DNA of 64,000 nt from an uncultured Mediterraneibacter sp. (GCA_934309345.1 CAKRDD010000020.1:1-64000); one strand, 5' to 3'; counted from the first letter of the stretch, positions 28,200 to 36,278 are shown. The notes: a model not told the origin generated them from the letters alone. Program-made: numbers and translations.

Positions 28200-28290
28200 A
28201 CGCGAGCAACGAGCCAAAGTCCGTGCTTGCACGAGACCTTAGCGACTGCCGCGATAACTTGAGAAACTCGCGAAGCGTGTTTCTCATAGT
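28200..28290. repeat. GC-rich palindromic intergenic element
   Basis: About 90 nt, much more GC-rich than the flanks. It holds the palindrome CGTGCTTGCACG (28222-28233) and the stem TGAGAAAC / GTTTCTCA (28260-28286) around CGCGAAGCG. No ORF. It looks like a dispersed intergenic repeat, comparable with the element near 19.7 kb, but I have no second full copy in this window. Confidence 0.5.
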
Positions 28291-28320
28291 TTCATTGTTT
28301 CAATAACTCAGATATATTTA

Positions 28321-28602
28321 TTATGCGCAAGCATTCTCCAGAATCTCTTCCAGCGCATTCTTACTGCTCGTGTGACAACGAATCACATCCGCATTACATC
28401 TGCCGGCCTCTTCTACCGCACAGCGGACCATTTTATGGGATACTGTGTTTGTGAAAAGAACGATCAGATCCGGGCTTCCGATCTGTTTGCTTAAGCTTGC
28501 TGACATCTGGGTGAAGATCTTCGCCTTACAATTAAACTGTTTACAGACTTTCTTATACTGACATACCATTCTGTCATGTCCTCCAATGATTACTACACTC
28601 AT
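28321..28602 (-). CDS. DUF2325 domain-containing protein
   Basis: A 93-residue protein of the DUF2325 family, recognised by the opening SVVIIGGHDRM, the central LIVLFTNTVSHKM and the conserved cysteines (C14, C19, C25, and later C60, C67, C75). Function is unknown; the Cys/His content suggests metal or redox binding. It has a strong AGGAGG site. It stands alone between two terminators, downstream of the metal-homeostasis block. Confidence 0.8.
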   Translation of the reverse strand: MSVVIIGGHDRMVCQYKKVCKQFNCKAKIFTQMSASLSKQIGSPDLIVLFTNTVSHKMVRCAVEEAGRCNADVIRCHTSSKNALEEILENACA

Positions 28603-28906
28603 ACTGAACCTCCTGAAATTAAAATCTGATTATCTATTGCTTTACTTATTATTTTCCTGTATGTTTTATGAATTCATTTCCACATATCTTTGTTATATTT
28701 TGGTGTTAGTTGTGTCTAACCTATGTATTTACTATACTATATCAAAAACGTAATATCAATATTATTTACTGATAATGTTTCTCATTAAAGTAAAGAACTG
28801 CCGGGTCCAGCCTTTACAAAAGCTGTTCCCGGCAGTTCCTGCCTTACTTATCTTATTTTATGATATCTCACTCAATGTTACTGTTCACGCGATATGCGAC
28901 CAGCAA
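28603..28906. other. Intergenic region between DUF2325 and P-ATPase genes
   Basis: Holds the upstream region of the DUF2325 gene (AT-rich, 28620-28780), a terminator for the P-ATPase operon (28790-28841) and a 31-bp partial repeat at 28877-28907. No further gene seen. Confidence 0.6.
28790..28841 (-). terminator. Terminator of the P-ATPase operon
   Basis: On the minus strand AACTGCCGGG pairs with CCCGGCAGTT across a 22-nt loop, followed by CTTTACTTTAA. Located after the P-ATPase stop codon. Confidence 0.7.
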
Positions 28907-28907
28907 C
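28877..28907. repeat. Partial copy of the 41.9-kb palindromic element
   Basis: Thirty-one bases beginning GTTACTGTTCAC and ending GCGACCAGCAAC match 41864-41894 at all but two positions (G for A, A for G). Only this left end is present here, and its last base lies in the stop codon of the P-ATPase gene. Confidence 0.8.
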
Positions 28908-31006
28908 TACTCAAGTTCTGTTCTTTTATTTTCATCCAGCAGATTCTTCATACTTCCAAGGCTTATCATTAATGTAGACGCATTGTGCAAAAGTGCAGAT
29001 ACTGTCGGCTGGACAATTCCTGTCACGCCAAGCAGGATTAACCCTGAATTGATTCCGACGATATTTCTGTAATTCTTATGTATACGCTTCATCATGGCAT
29101 TTGCCAGAAGTTTCAGCGTCACAACTTCACGCAGATCATCTGCCGCAATCGTGATATCTGCAATTTCTCTTGCAATCTCTGCGCCGTCACTGATTGCAAT
29201 TCCTGCATCGGCTGCTGAAAGAGCCGGTGAATCATTGATTCCATCACCGATCATAATTACTTTTCTTCCTTCTGCCTTTTCTTTCTCAACGAAATTCGCC
29301 TTATCTTCCGGAAGAACCTCAGCATAATATTCATCAACGCCAACGCGTTTCGCAATTGCCGCCGCTGTACGTTCACTGTCACCCGTCATCATAACGACTT
29401 TACGGATACCTGCTTTCTTCAGATCACGAACCATTTCTGCCGCCTCTTCGCGGAGTGGGTCTTCAATGCAGATAACTGCAACAAGTTGTTTCTCGATTGC
29501 CAGATACAGATGAGAATATTCTGGTTTTAATGAATCGTATCTATCCTGATATTCTGATGAGATCGTGCATCCTTCATCTTCGAAAATGAAATGACTGCTT
29601 CCGATCAGAACCTTTTTATCATCAATAGAGGAAGAGATTCCATGTGCCACAACATATTCTACTTTTGAATGCATCTCTTCATGGGACAAATGTCTTTCTT
29701 TTGCCGCATCCACAACAGCTTTCGCCATGGAATGAGGAAAATGCTCTTCCAGGCATGCCGCAATACGAAGCAGATCATTCTCTGAATAATCACTGAAAGG
29801 AACAATCTCTTTCACTGTCGGTGTTGCCTTTGTCAGCGTTCCTGTCTTATCGAAGACGATTGTATCTGCATCTGCCACTGCCTCAAGGAACTTACCGCCT
29901 TTTACTGTGATATTGTTCTCACCTGCCTCACGGATTGCTGAAAGCACAGTGATCGGCATGGCAAGCTTCAATGCACATGAGAAATCTACCATCAGAACAG
30001 ACAGTGTCTTCGTAATATTTCTTGTCAGGAGCCAGACTGCTCCTGTTCCAAGCAGTGTATATGGAACGAGTTTATCTGCAAGATGTTCTGCCTTGCCTTC
30101 TACAGATGACTTCAGTTTTTCAGAATCTTCGATCATTGTCACAATCTTCTCAAATCTTGTGGAGCCTGATACAGCTTTGACAAGAACTTCAATCTCACCT
30201 TCTTCAAGAACCGTTCCGGCGAAGACAGTCTGTCCGATACTTCTTCTTACAGGAAGTGACTCACCTGTGAGAGAAGCCTGATTAATCATTCCTTCACCAG
30301 TAACCACTTCTCCATCAAACGGGATCACATTTCCCATGCGGATCACAACGTGGTCTCCCGGCTCGATCTCAGAAGATTTTACAAGAATCTCTTGATCGTC
30401 TCTCTTCAACCAAACCTTATTGACATTCAGCGACATACTGCGCGCAAGATCTCCTACAGACTTTTTATGTGTCCACTCTTCCATGATCTCGCCGATTCCA
30501 AGCAGGAACATGACGGATCCGGCCGTTGCATAATCTCTGCGGAATACAGAAACGCTGATTGCTGTAGCATCCAGGACAGGAACTTCTATCTTACCATGCA
30601 TCAGGCAGCGGATTCCGTGCCAGATGTATTTCACTGATTTTACAGATGTGATCACTGCGCGGACCGGCATTGGAAGGAATAACTTACTTCCATAATGAAG
30701 AACTGTCTTCATGACCAGCTTTTCCTGATAAACAGCATTCAGCTCTCTTCCTGAACCTGCGGCAACATGCTCCGGCAGAGTTGCATTTTCATAAGAAAAC
30801 TGCTTCAATAAATTCAAGACCTCTTCCTTATCTCCAATATAACAGATCACAGCATCTGCGGTGCGTTCATATACTTTTACGTCTGTTACATTCTTCTGAC
30901 TGGAGAGAAACCAGGATAGAGTATCCGCCTCCGTATATGTCATCCGTTTCTGGACAACATGGATACGAAGGCGGCCATTAATCTCATGCTTTACAATGAA
31001 TTTCAT
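28907..31006 (-). CDS. P1B-type heavy-metal ATPase with FSC motif
   Basis: A metal-exporting P-type ATPase of 699 residues. The N-terminus (residues about 5-70) fits an HMA-like domain starting with GRLRIHVV but without CxxC. The actuator TGES is at 247-250, phosphorylation site DKTGT at 386-390, and hinge GDGINDSPAL near 595-605. In the metal-binding helix the canonical CPC is FSC at 342-344 (VDFSCALKLAMP), lacking the usual proline, and the N-domain HP dipeptide reads HS (FPHSM). The substrate is therefore uncertain; position downstream of feoB and a Fur-family gene suggests iron or manganese export. The gene starts 6 nt after the DUF6110-like gene. Confidence 0.9.
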   Translation of the reverse strand: MKFIVKHEINGRLRIHVVQKRMTYTEADTLSWFLSSQKNVTDVKVYERTADAVICYIGDKEEVLNLLKQFSYENATLPEHVAAGSGRELNAVYQEKLVMKTVLHYGSKLFLPMPVRAVITSVKSVKYIWHGIRCLMHGKIEVPVLDATAISVSVFRRDYATAGSVMFLLGIGEIMEEWTHKKSVGDLARSMSLNVNKVWLKRDDQEILVKSSEIEPGDHVVIRMGNVIPFDGEVVTGEGMINQASLTGESLPVRRSIGQTVFAGTVLEEGEIEVLVKAVSGSTRFEKIVTMIEDSEKLKSSVEGKAEHLADKLVPYTLLGTGAVWLLTRNITKTLSVLMVDFSCALKLAMPITVLSAIREAGENNITVKGGKFLEAVADADTIVFDKTGTLTKATPTVKEIVPFSDYSENDLLRIAACLEEHFPHSMAKAVVDAAKERHLSHEEMHSKVEYVVAHGISSSIDDKKVLIGSSHFIFEDEGCTISSEYQDRYDSLKPEYSHLYLAIEKQLVAVICIEDPLREEAAEMVRDLKKAGIRKVVMMTGDSERTAAAIAKRVGVDEYYAEVLPEDKANFVEKEKAEGRKVIMIGDGINDSPALSAADAGIAISDGAEIAREIADITIAADDLREVVTLKLLANAMMKRIHKNYRNIVGINSGLILLGVTGIVQPTVSALLHNASTLMISLGSMKNLLDENKRTELE

Positions 31007-31012
31007 TGAGAT

Positions 31013-31342
31013 TTAAACTTCTTCCTCTTTGAAATCCTGCGCACCTGTATTTTCTTCCTGAGCTTCTGTCTCTTCTGCTTCTTCTGCTTCGTAGACAGCC
31101 TCAGCCTCTTTTGCTGCACGTGACTCATTGATCTGCTGAGCCTCTGCAAGAATATCCTCTGCATTCTCCTGAACAGTTGTAGCTGTCTTCATAACGCAGT
31201 CTTTTGCTCTTAAAACTGCTGCTGTACAGTTTGTATAAAGCTTCTTTGCATCATCACTTGCAAGAATCTTCACTCCTGCTGTTCCGAAAAGAACACCTCC
31301 TGCAAAAATTCCTGCTTTTTTCAATTTAAATATATCCCACAT
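31013..31342 (-). CDS. DUF6110-like small membrane-associated protein
   Basis: A 109-residue protein with a basic start, a hydrophobic Gly-rich segment (residues about 9-26, AGIFAGGVLFGTAGVKIL), a helical middle with two Cys (C39, C48), and an acidic C-terminal tail rich in Glu and Ala. I recognise it as the family found upstream of HMA-type P-ATPases in Clostridia (DUF6110); it probably associates with the ATPase at the membrane. GGAGG precedes the ATG. The gene lies between a Fur-family gene and the P-ATPase and is likely in one transcript with the latter. Confidence 0.65.
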   Translation of the reverse strand: MWDIFKLKKAGIFAGGVLFGTAGVKILASDDAKKLYTNCTAAVLRAKDCVMKTATTVQENAEDILAEAQQINESRAAKEAEAVYEAEEAEETEAQEENTGAQDFKEEEV

Positions 31343-31427
31343 AGTTAAAACCTCCTAGAATTTTTACACATCATACCAACCCACCATACAGCTAGTCAAT
31401 TCTAACCGTCTTTGTCGATAAATTTTA

Positions 31428-31832
31428 TCATTTATCCCCAGTGATTTTAATTGACGTCACTTTCTGGTCTTTTACATAACCACAATGTTTCAGTCCTTCG
31501 CGAATCACCTTGTTCCATCCTGTTTCTGTGAGTTTAAAGATCGTATCGTCATCCAGCATGATGATACATCCCCCATCTTCCGGACAATCCTGCGTGCAAT
31601 CCACTTTGTACATATTTTTTCTGTTGATCGCACCAATTTCTTCCAGTGCATTGATCATTCTGTAAACAGTTGCCACACCGATCTTTTCATCTGCCTGGGA
31701 TGCCTTGTAAAAGATTTCTTTACAGCTTGAGCACTCATTTTCCAAAATAATATCAATGAGCATCTTACGCTGTTTTGTGATCCGGCATCCGTTTTCTTTT
31801 AGTTTTTCGATAATCTGCTCTTTCTTACTCAC
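31428..31832 (-). CDS. Fur family transcriptional regulator
   Basis: A metal-responsive repressor of 134 residues. The winged helix is visible at 1-80 (ITKQRKMLIDIILEN, VATVYRMINALEEIGAINR). The C-terminal dimerisation part is short and Cys-rich (VDCTQDCPEDGGC) and lacks the usual HHHHxxC motif of Fur, so it may sense a different ligand or act structurally. It sits between an HMA protein and the DUF6110/P-ATPase pair, so regulation of these genes is likely. AGGAGG precedes the ATG. Confidence 0.88.
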   Translation of the reverse strand: MSKKEQIIEKLKENGCRITKQRKMLIDIILENECSSCKEIFYKASQADEKIGVATVYRMINALEEIGAINRKNMYKVDCTQDCPEDGGCIIMLDDDTIFKLTETGWNKVIREGLKHCGYVKDQKVTSIKITGDK

Positions 31833-31897
31833 GGTACACCTCCTGCTTTTTGGTCTTCGCTGTATCAGTTATTTCGCCATCTCACAGAGTTTTACTC

Positions 31898-32260
31898 TTA
31901 TGAGATAGAGGTGACCTCATAACCTGCATTTTTTACTGCATTTTTCAAATCTGCCAGATCGATTTCTCTGTCATAGGAAACTTCTGCACTGTTGTCCTTC
32001 AAACTCACCTTAGCAGTAACACCATCCAATCCATTCAATGCATTCGTCACGGCATTCGCACAATGCTCACAGTGCATTCCTGAAATCTTCAATGTTTTTC
32101 TGCCGATCACCGGTCCGTCTAAAAACTTTGTTTTTGCTTTCCTGTTGCTTCCTGAACCGCCGCCGCAGCAAGGACCTTCTCCTTTAAAATGTTTGATCGA
32201 TCCTTTCAGAGCAAGTCCAAGCAATATGATTACAATTAATACAATAATAATATCTGCCAT
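31898..32260 (-). CDS. Membrane-anchored heavy-metal-associated (HMA) domain protein
   Basis: A 120-residue protein: one N-terminal membrane helix (residues 3-22), a linker with CCGGG near 32-36, then an HMA fold (about 53-120) with the metal-binding loop SGMHCEHC. The HMA domain (ferredoxin-like beta-alpha-beta-beta-alpha-beta) normally binds Cu(I), Zn(II) or similar soft metals through the CxxC. It is in the feo gene set, next to a 44-residue membrane protein, and could act as a metallochaperone for the downstream P-ATPase. Confidence 0.85.
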   Translation of the reverse strand: MADIIIVLIVIILLGLALKGSIKHFKGEGPCCGGGSGSNRKAKTKFLDGPVIGRKTLKISGMHCEHCANAVTNALNGLDGVTAKVSLKDNSAEVSYDREIDLADLKNAVKNAGYEVTSIS

Positions 32261-32275
32261 TTTGTGATTCCTCTT

Positions 32276-32410
32276 TTAGTCTTCTTTCTCTTCTCTGTTT
32301 TCCCGCCATTTTTTAATCCACAGATAAATCTGATAGATGGATACACCAACAAGGTAAATCAAAAGGAATGCACCAAATGCGTAAAACATAGAACCTGTTG
32401 AATTTCCCAT
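32276..32410 (-). CDS. Small single-pass membrane protein (44 aa)
   Basis: An unrecognised 44-residue protein that starts MGNSTGSMFYAFGAFLLIYL and ends KKWRENREEKED. There is one membrane helix (about residues 8-30) followed by a charged cytosolic tail. AAAGGGG lies 6-7 nt before the ATG, which is the main evidence that it is real. It is placed between the FeoB-associated Cys-rich protein and the HMA protein in the same direction. A role as a FeoB accessory subunit is inferred from position only. Confidence 0.7.
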   Translation of the reverse strand: MGNSTGSMFYAFGAFLLIYLVGVSIYQIYLWIKKWRENREEKED

Positions 32411-32422
32411 TCTAATCCCCTT

Positions 32423-32605
32423 TTACTTTTTCTTTGTATATGGAGGTTTTCCTGCTGCCGCACTGCATCCGCCGCAGTTTCCACAGTTGCCGCTGCACCC
32501 GGCGCATCCGACATGTTTCCCTTCTTTGTGGTTCTTATATCCTTTATATATGAGAAAAATACAATATCCGATAATTAAAGTTATTATTACAATATTTGCT
32601 ATCAT
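32423..32605 (-). CDS. FeoB-associated Cys-rich membrane protein
   Basis: Sixty residues: an N-terminal membrane helix and a short cytosolic Cys/Gly-rich tail (VGCAGCSGNCGNCGGCSAA) with five cysteines. This is the FeoB_associated family (PF12669), almost always found next to feoB in Firmicutes and taken to bind iron or protect the pore. I chose the ATG at 32605 with GAGGTG 9 nt upstream; a GTG at 32617 overlaps that box. The terminator-like hairpin 32643-32671 between feoB and this gene may lower its expression. Confidence 0.85.
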   Translation of the reverse strand: MIANIVIITLIIGYCIFLIYKGYKNHKEGKHVGCAGCSGNCGNCGGCSAAAGKPPYTKKK

Positions 32606-32642
32606 TGTCGTCAACACCTCTTTTTTCTCTTATTATAACAGA

Positions 32643-32671
32643 GAGCCGGATACATTTCCTGCATCCAGCTC
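32643..32671 (-). terminator. Hairpin after feoB (possible attenuator)
   Basis: On the minus strand GAGCTGGAT pairs with ATCCGGCTC. The tail (TCTGTTATAATAAG) is not a good T run and contains a TATAAT, so it could be partial termination plus an internal promoter. Confidence 0.4.
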
Positions 32672-32713
32672 CATTTTGTTCAAGAACACTTCCGCATTCT
32701 TGCTTTTTTCATA

Positions 32714-34897
32714 TTACGCTGCCTGCACGGAACGTTTGGAATATACTTTCTGATCTTTGTACGGATCTGGTCTGAAAAGCATGAACAGAAGGAAGATCAG
32801 TAAAATAAATCCTACTGCTGTACCTACGCCAAATGCTCCGCCTGTTACGAAAGATCCTACCTGGTATACGATCAGGCATACAACGTAAGCAAATACATTC
32901 TGGAACAGGATTGCAAACCAGAACCATTTTCTGGACTGCATCTGCTGTGCCATTGTTGCGATTGCTGCAAGACAAGGTGAGTCAAGCAGATTGAACATAA
33001 GGAATGAAAAAGCTGCAATTGTTGACGGGAACCAGGAAGCAACTCCCTGTGCTACTGTCACTGCATCTTCTGTATCTCCGGATACATTTGCAAGAACTCC
33101 CATTGTAGAAACGATTGCTTCTTTTGCTGTAAATCCTGAAATAGATGCTGCTACCGGCTGCCACTCGCCAAATCCAAGTGGTGCGAACAGTGGTGCGATC
33201 ACTCCGCCGATTGCTGCCATTAAACTGTCTGCACTGTCTTCTACAAGTCCGAATCCGTCTGCTGTGAATCCAAATCCACCAAGGAACCACATAACAACGC
33301 ATGCAAGGAACAGGATTGTTCCGGCTTTGATGATGAATCCTTTCAGTCTCTCCCATACATGAAGAAGAACTGTCTTAGCCTGCGGAATATGGTACTGTGG
33401 AAGCTCCATTACGAACGGAGCCGGTTTTCCTGAGAATGGTTTTGTTTTCTTCAGGATGATCGCAGAAACAAGTACTGCTACAATTCCTACAAAATACATC
33501 AATGGTGCGATGAAAGAGCTTTCCTGATATCCTGCTACTTCACCGGCAATGACTCCGCCCATCATAGCAATAACCGGAAGTTTTGCTCCACATGGGATAA
33601 ATGTTGCTGTCATGATTGTAAGACGTCTGTCGTTGTCCTGCTCAATTGTCTTAGAAGCCATAATTCCAGGGATTCCACATCCGGAAGAAATCAGAAGCGG
33701 AATGAAACTCTTTCCTGAAAGTCCGAAATGTCTGAACACACGGTCCATAACGAATGCAATACGTACCATGTATCCGCAGTCTTCAAGGATAGACAGGAAA
33801 AGGAACAGGATCGCCATCTGTGGAACGAATCCAAGTACTGCTCCAAGTCCGCCGATGATACCATCTACTACAAGTCCGTTGATCAGGTCACTTGCTCCGA
33901 CACTTGTAAGGAATCCTCCGACTGCCTCCTGAATAGCTCCAACAAATGTATCATTTGTCCAGTCTGTAACAAATGTACCGACTGTTGTGACAGATATGTA
34001 ATATACAAGCCACATAACTGCAATAAAGATCGGAATACCGAGGATTCTGTTTGTAACGATACGGTCAATCTTATCTGATGTTGTCAGTTTTTCTTTTGCT
34101 TTCTTAACAGTAGTTCCGACAATCTTCTGGATAAACTGATAACGTCCGTCAGTTACGATACTTTCCATGTCGTCATCATGTTTCTTCTCCAGTTTTGTTC
34201 TTTCATCTTCAACGACTGCCTTTGCTGCACCTGAAAGTTTTACCTGCTCTACAACTTTACTGTCATTTTCCAGAAACTTTACTGCGTACCATCTCTTCTT
34301 ATCTTCTGTGATTGTATCCGGAAGAATTTCTTTTACGCTCTCTACAGCAGCTTCCATGTCTTTTGCAAAGATTTCTCCCGGAAGTTTCACTTCCTTCTGC
34401 TTTGCAACTTTGATTGCTTCATCGATCAGTTCATTCAGACCTTTCTGCTTCAGTGCTGAAATCTCAACGATTGGGCATCCGATCAGCATGGAAAGACGTT
34501 TCACATCAATCTTAATGCCTCTCTTTTCAAGAAGATCGCACATGTTCAATGCGATTACAACAGGTACTCCTGTCTCAACAAGCTGTGTTGTAAGATACAG
34601 GTTACGCTCGATGTTTGTTGCATCAACAAGGTCAACGATTACATCCGGGTTCTCATTCAGAACATAATCACGGCTGACAACCTCCTCAAGTGTATATGGA
34701 GAAAGGGAATAAATTCCCGGAAGGTCAGTTACTGTAACATCTTCCTTTTTGTATTTCTTATTCTTGATCTTACCTTCTTTTTTCTCTACCGTTACTCCCG
34801 GCCAGTTTCCAACATACTGGTTTGCTCCTGTAAGAGCATTAAACAGTGTTGTCTTACCACAGTTCGGGTTTCCTGCAAGTGCAATTGTGATTGCCAT
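32714..34897 (-). CDS. feoB: Ferrous iron transport protein B
   Basis: The main Fe(II) importer: a cytosolic G domain linked to a polytopic membrane channel. The GTPase motifs are GNPNCGKTT (8-16), TVEK, DLPG (near 59) and NMCD (near 118), followed by the helical GDI-like domain. The membrane part carries the two Gate motifs, with conserved PCGAKLPV near 440. The length of 727 is normal. It follows two feoA genes and has a likely iron-repressed promoter upstream (35547-35575). Confidence 0.97.
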   Translation of the reverse strand: MAITIALAGNPNCGKTTLFNALTGANQYVGNWPGVTVEKKEGKIKNKKYKKEDVTVTDLPGIYSLSPYTLEEVVSRDYVLNENPDVIVDLVDATNIERNLYLTTQLVETGVPVVIALNMCDLLEKRGIKIDVKRLSMLIGCPIVEISALKQKGLNELIDEAIKVAKQKEVKLPGEIFAKDMEAAVESVKEILPDTITEDKKRWYAVKFLENDSKVVEQVKLSGAAKAVVEDERTKLEKKHDDDMESIVTDGRYQFIQKIVGTTVKKAKEKLTTSDKIDRIVTNRILGIPIFIAVMWLVYYISVTTVGTFVTDWTNDTFVGAIQEAVGGFLTSVGASDLINGLVVDGIIGGLGAVLGFVPQMAILFLFLSILEDCGYMVRIAFVMDRVFRHFGLSGKSFIPLLISSGCGIPGIMASKTIEQDNDRRLTIMTATFIPCGAKLPVIAMMGGVIAGEVAGYQESSFIAPLMYFVGIVAVLVSAIILKKTKPFSGKPAPFVMELPQYHIPQAKTVLLHVWERLKGFIIKAGTILFLACVVMWFLGGFGFTADGFGLVEDSADSLMAAIGGVIAPLFAPLGFGEWQPVAASISGFTAKEAIVSTMGVLANVSGDTEDAVTVAQGVASWFPSTIAAFSFLMFNLLDSPCLAAIATMAQQMQSRKWFWFAILFQNVFAYVVCLIVYQVGSFVTGGAFGVGTAVGFILLIFLLFMLFRPDPYKDQKVYSKRSVQAA

Positions 34898-34957
34898 TAC
34901 TCTCTTTACCTCCTTAAATTCTAGAATGTCTCGTCAGGCTTGCTTTGATCTGTCGGC

Positions 34958-35176
34958 TTATTTAACCTCCACACACTGTGCATCTGCCTTTCTGACAGTA
35001 AGCTCGTATCCACGGACTGTAATCTCAACCGGATCACCAAGCGGTGCAACTTTTCTGATAAAAAGTTCGCTTCCTTTTGTAATCCCCATGTCCATGATAC
35101 GACGTTTGTAAGCACTGTCTCCTTCTATTTTTGTAACTACAACAGTACTTCCTACCTTTGCATCACCTAAAGTCAT
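34958..35176 (-). CDS. feoA: Ferrous iron transport protein A (first copy)
   Basis: A 72-residue SH3-like protein that supports FeoB. The core MTLGDAKVGSTVVVTKIEGDSA followed by KRRIMDMGITKGSELFIRKVAPLGDPVEITVRGYELTVRKADA is the classical FeoA pattern. AGGAG lies upstream. It is directly upstream of feoB, 60 nt away. Confidence 0.9.
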   Translation of the reverse strand: MTLGDAKVGSTVVVTKIEGDSAYKRRIMDMGITKGSELFIRKVAPLGDPVEITVRGYELTVRKADAQCVEVK

Positions 35177-35225
35177 AACACATACTCCTTTCTCATTTCA
35201 CTCATCACTTCTTTCAGCGTCTTGA

Positions 35226-35435
35226 TCAGATCATAATATGGCGCGCCATATCAGCATTTACTGCAACTCTTGAATCTTTAATATTAACAATTACATTACC
35301 GCCGATTGCAGAAAGCACGATCACTTCTGCTCCCGGTACAAATCCAAGGTTCGCAAGAAAACGCTTTGTCTCATCATTTCCGCTTACTCTTTTAATTGTA
35401 TTGGTTTCGCCAATGCTGGCCATTGTAAGTGGCAT
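35226..35435 (-). CDS. feoA: FeoA family protein (second copy)
   Basis: A 69-residue FeoA domain protein: PLTMASIGETNTIKRVSGND, RFLANLGFVPGAEVIVLSAIGGNVIVNIKDSRVAVNADMARHIMI. It is shorter and divergent from the other copy; the G-hydrophobic-PG turn is kept. As the first gene of the feo operon it is read from the predicted promoter at 35547-35575. The paired FeoA arrangement is common in Clostridia. Confidence 0.9.
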   Translation of the reverse strand: MPLTMASIGETNTIKRVSGNDETKRFLANLGFVPGAEVIVLSAIGGNVIVNIKDSRVAVNADMARHIMI

Positions 35436-35544
35436 AATCTCACGCTTCTTTCTAAAATGATATTGGAATCCATTTTCATTTGATATAGATTATTAAAAAC
35501 AGTTGAGATTGATAATTTTTTTCATTTTCTCTCCTGCTCGTAAG

Positions 35545-35583
35545 TTAGTATATGCTAATCTCTATTAGTTGTCAATGACTAAT
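35545..35583. promoter_or_regulatory. Tandem TTAG/CTAA dyads over the feo promoter
   Basis: Two inverted repeats: TTAGTATATGCTAA (35545-35558) covering the -10 element, and ATTAGTTGTCAATGACTAAT (35564-35583) covering the -35 element of the feo promoter. The half-sites TTAG/CTAA are like those of DtxR/IdeR iron boxes, and a DtxR-family gene is encoded 140 nt away on the other strand. Confidence 0.65.
35547..35575 (-). promoter_or_regulatory. Predicted sigma-A promoter of the feo operon
   Basis: On the minus strand TTGACA (35570-35575) and TATACT (35547-35552) are separated by 17 nt, an excellent consensus. Confidence 0.75.
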
Positions 35584-35620
35584 TTATATTTTTTTTATTT
35601 TTCTGTTCCGTGCAAATCAT

Positions 35621-35649
35621 TTGCTGTCGGGAATAAATTATGATATACT
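35621..35649 (+). promoter_or_regulatory. Predicted promoter of the DtxR-family gene
   Basis: TTGCTG (35621-35626) and TATACT (35644-35649) with a 17-nt spacer, 75 nt upstream of the ATG. Confidence 0.6.
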
Positions 35650-35723
35650 AAGCAAAGACATGAAAATTCACTGTAAATAGTGATACGGATAAATTCTAAT
35701 TTATATAGAGGAGGCCATTACCT

Positions 35724-36092
35724 ATGCATGTAAATGAATCATCTGAAAATTATCTGGAGACAATCCTCATGTTAAGCAAGAAGCTTCCTGTCGTACGTGC
35801 TGTCGACATTGCAACAGAGCTTAACTTTAAGAAATCAAGTGTCAGCGTGGCAATGAAAAAACTCAGAGAAAGCGAGCATATTATCGTATCTCGTGAGGGC
35901 TATATTACATTGACAGAATCCGGACAGGCGATTGCTGACATGATATATGAGCGTCACACACTTCTCTCTTCCTGGCTTGAAAGACTCGGTGTTGATCCAC
36001 AGGTTGCAGCTGATGATGCGTGTCGTATGGAGCATGTGATCAGTGAGGAAAGTTTCAACGCGATCAAGAAGCATATTGTTTCTCATTCTTAA
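35724..36092 (+). CDS. DtxR/MntR family metal-dependent repressor
   Basis: A 122-residue repressor: winged helix with the DtxR pattern SSENYLETILMLS, then RAVDIATELNFKKSSVSVAMKKLRE, and the dimerisation/metal-binding segment ERHTLLSSWLERLGVDPQVAADDACRMEHVISEESFNAIKKH with the His and Cys/Glu ligands. There is no SH3-like C-terminal domain, so it is of the short MntR/IdeR-like type. It diverges from the feo operon, whose promoter carries TTAG/CTAA dyads, so Fe(II)-dependent repression of feo is a strong inference. GAGGAGG lies upstream. Confidence 0.92.
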   Translation: MHVNESSENYLETILMLSKKLPVVRAVDIATELNFKKSSVSVAMKKLRESEHIIVSREGYITLTESGQAIADMIYERHTLLSSWLERLGVDPQVAADDACRMEHVISEESFNAIKKHIVSHS

Positions 36093-36096
36093 AACG

Positions 36097-36146
36097 AAAA
36101 AGCACCTTCAGAAGAGTGATATCTCTTCTGAAGGTGCTTTTTTCTT
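36097..36146 (+). terminator. Terminator of the DtxR-family gene
   Basis: AAAGCACCTTCAGAAGAG / CTCTTCTGAAGGTGCTTT stem followed by TTTTTTC. Confidence 0.9.
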
Positions 36147-36192
36147 ACTTTTACTTATCGTTATAATGATACCTACATGCTAAACATACAAA

Positions 36193-36278
36193 CGGAGTTG
36201 GTGGGATTCGAACCCACGTGCCCCGGAGGGCTAACGCATTTCGAGTGCGCCCCGTTATGACCACTTCGATACAACTCC
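36193..36278 (-). tRNA. tRNA-Ser(CGA)
   Basis: On the minus strand the acceptor arms GGAGTTG / CAACTCC pair (7 bp). The anticodon loop is CTCGAAA, giving anticodon CGA, closed by CGCA/TGCG. A long variable arm (TAGCCCTCCGGGGCAC) marks a class II tRNA, and the TPsiC loop reads GGGTTCGAATCCC. CCA is not encoded. It reads serine TCG codons. Confidence 0.9.
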
